A stretch of DNA of 64,000 bases from Streptomyces sp. B3I8. GTDB taxonomy: Bacteria; Actinomycetota; Actinomycetes; Streptomycetales; Streptomycetaceae. The stretch covers positions 1,997,501-2,061,500 of the forward strand of contig NZ_JAUSYN010000002.1 of assembly GCF_030816915.1 (NCBI RefSeq), written 5' to 3'. Below, piece by piece: positions 63,537 through 64,000 of this stretch (the stretch's first letter is position 1; the number at the start of each line of letters is the position of its first letter). Position numbers and translations under genes: made by a program. Below the pieces are notes generated by a model. It searched no databases. It saw only the letters and a program-made list of their open reading frames with translations, and was not told the DNA's origin.

Positions 63537-64000
63537 TCAACCGGCGGAGCCACCCCGCACCAGGCGCGAGAACTCCTCCAGGATCCGCTCCCCCGCGAGT
63601 ACGCCGCGCTCCGGCAGCGCGGTGACCCCCCGCGCCGTCCAGCCCGCCTCGGCGAGTTCGCCGTGGCCCGGGCGCCACGCGCGGTCCGCCGCGAGGAGCA
63701 GGTCCGCGTCGAGCAGCGAGTCGCCCGCCGCGAGCGTCAGCCCCGCCCCCGTGCGCCGTACGACCTCCCGTACCGCCGCGCTCTTGGTCAGCGGCTTCGG
63801 CACCGCGTAGACCTTGCGGCCCTGCAACGACACCGTCCAGCCCCGGTGCTCCGCCCACACCGCGAGCTCCTTCACCCAGTCCACGGGCAGGAGTTCGCGT
63901 TCGACGACGAGGTAGGCGAACAGATCGTCCGCGGTCCGGTGCGTGCGCAGCCACGCCGGGTCCGCCGCGGCGGCCAGGTGCGCCTGCACCTCGGCCAGCC
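63537..64000 (-). CDS. HAD-family hydrolase, partial (cut by window end)
   Basis: The C-terminal ~155 residues of a larger protein; the N-terminus lies beyond the window. Motif III Lys is in PLTKSAAVREVVRRTG and motif IV in LTLAAGDSLLDADLLLAADRAWRPGHGELAEAGW, which together indicate a Cof-like or sucrose-phosphatase-like HAD hydrolase. The preceding segment (LPVDWVKELAVWAEHRGWTVSLQGRKVYAVPKPL) would be part of the cap/beta core. An internal GTG near 63989 is not the true start. Substrate unknown. Confidence 0.75.
   Translation of the reverse strand, partial: LAEVQAHLAAAADPAWLRTHRTADDLFAYLVVERELLPVDWVKELAVWAEHRGWTVSLQGRKVYAVPKPLTKSAAVREVVRRTGAGLTLAAGDSLLDADLLLAADRAWRPGHGELAEAGWTARGVTALPERGVLAGERILEEFSRLVRGGSAG

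Overview
This is a chromosomal window from a high-GC actinomycete, almost certainly a Streptomyces. The evidence is the strong G/C bias at third codon positions, frequent GTG starts, 4-base GTGA/ATGA overlaps between genes, and many genes that look like Streptomyces core families. From memory, the order Nif3 / zinc ribbon / phosphatase / MaoC / ABC pair / two-component pair / MFS, followed by a glycosyltransferase cluster and an SCO2322-type ECF operon, resembles the SCO2299-SCO2326 part of S. coelicolor. No sequence search was possible. I see no prophage, insertion sequence, CRISPR array, rRNA gene or replication origin. One tRNA gene, tRNA-Val(TAC), is present.

Layout. Bases 1-2.7 kb hold the molybdenum subunit of a xanthine dehydrogenase/aldehyde oxidase-type enzyme and a broken xdhC-like remnant. 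2.7-8.9 kb hold a DMT exporter with its AraC regulator, YaaA, a KDPG aldolase, a histidine phosphatase that appears to have lost its usual RNase HI half, a coiled-coil zinc-ribbon protein and a Nif3-like protein. A non-coding stretch with three 76-bp direct repeats follows. 9.3-20 kb hold a probable beta-propeller protein, a MaoC dehydratase, an ABC exporter translationally coupled to a NarL-type two-component system, and two divergent MFS pumps, one with an extra C-terminal domain. 20-26 kb hold a cell-wall amidase, membrane proteins and a three-gene operon (GT4 glycosyltransferase, methyltransferase, alpha/alpha-toroid protein).

The most interesting locus is 26.4-32.5 kb. A cobalamin riboswitch precedes five translationally coupled genes: a secreted, membrane-anchored alpha/alpha-barrel (prenyltransferase/terpenoid-cyclase fold) protein, an SCO2322-family exported protein, and the T, A-A' and S components of an ECF transporter. 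I read this as a cobalamin or corrinoid uptake system. Its two surface proteins resemble, in fold and arrangement, the two domains of animal intrinsic factor/transcobalamin.

32.7-48.6 kb hold a small secreted lysozyme-like protein closed off by three strong hairpins, a PAP2/GT87 fusion membrane protein, an MHS-type symporter, an FHA-like mini-protein, an MFS pump fused to a MarR-like helix-turn-helix, a peptidoglycan-binding membrane protein, a HAD phosphatase, a GDT1-type cation transporter, a DUF4232 protein, a PhoD-like phosphatase and DoxX. 49-54.7 kb hold a MarR/MFS operon with a visible operator, an isochorismatase-like hydrolase, DUF2277, DedA, and a GlxA-type regulator divergent from a monooxygenase-like protein. 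54.7-64 kb hold the tRNA, a beta-repeat lipoprotein, a coiled-coil membrane protein, and an envelope group on the minus strand: secreted amidase-domain protein, polysaccharide-deacetylase-like protein, and a bifunctional penicillin-binding protein with a degenerate SxxK motif and four 12-residue ETMALR repeats. The window ends inside a HAD-like hydrolase gene.
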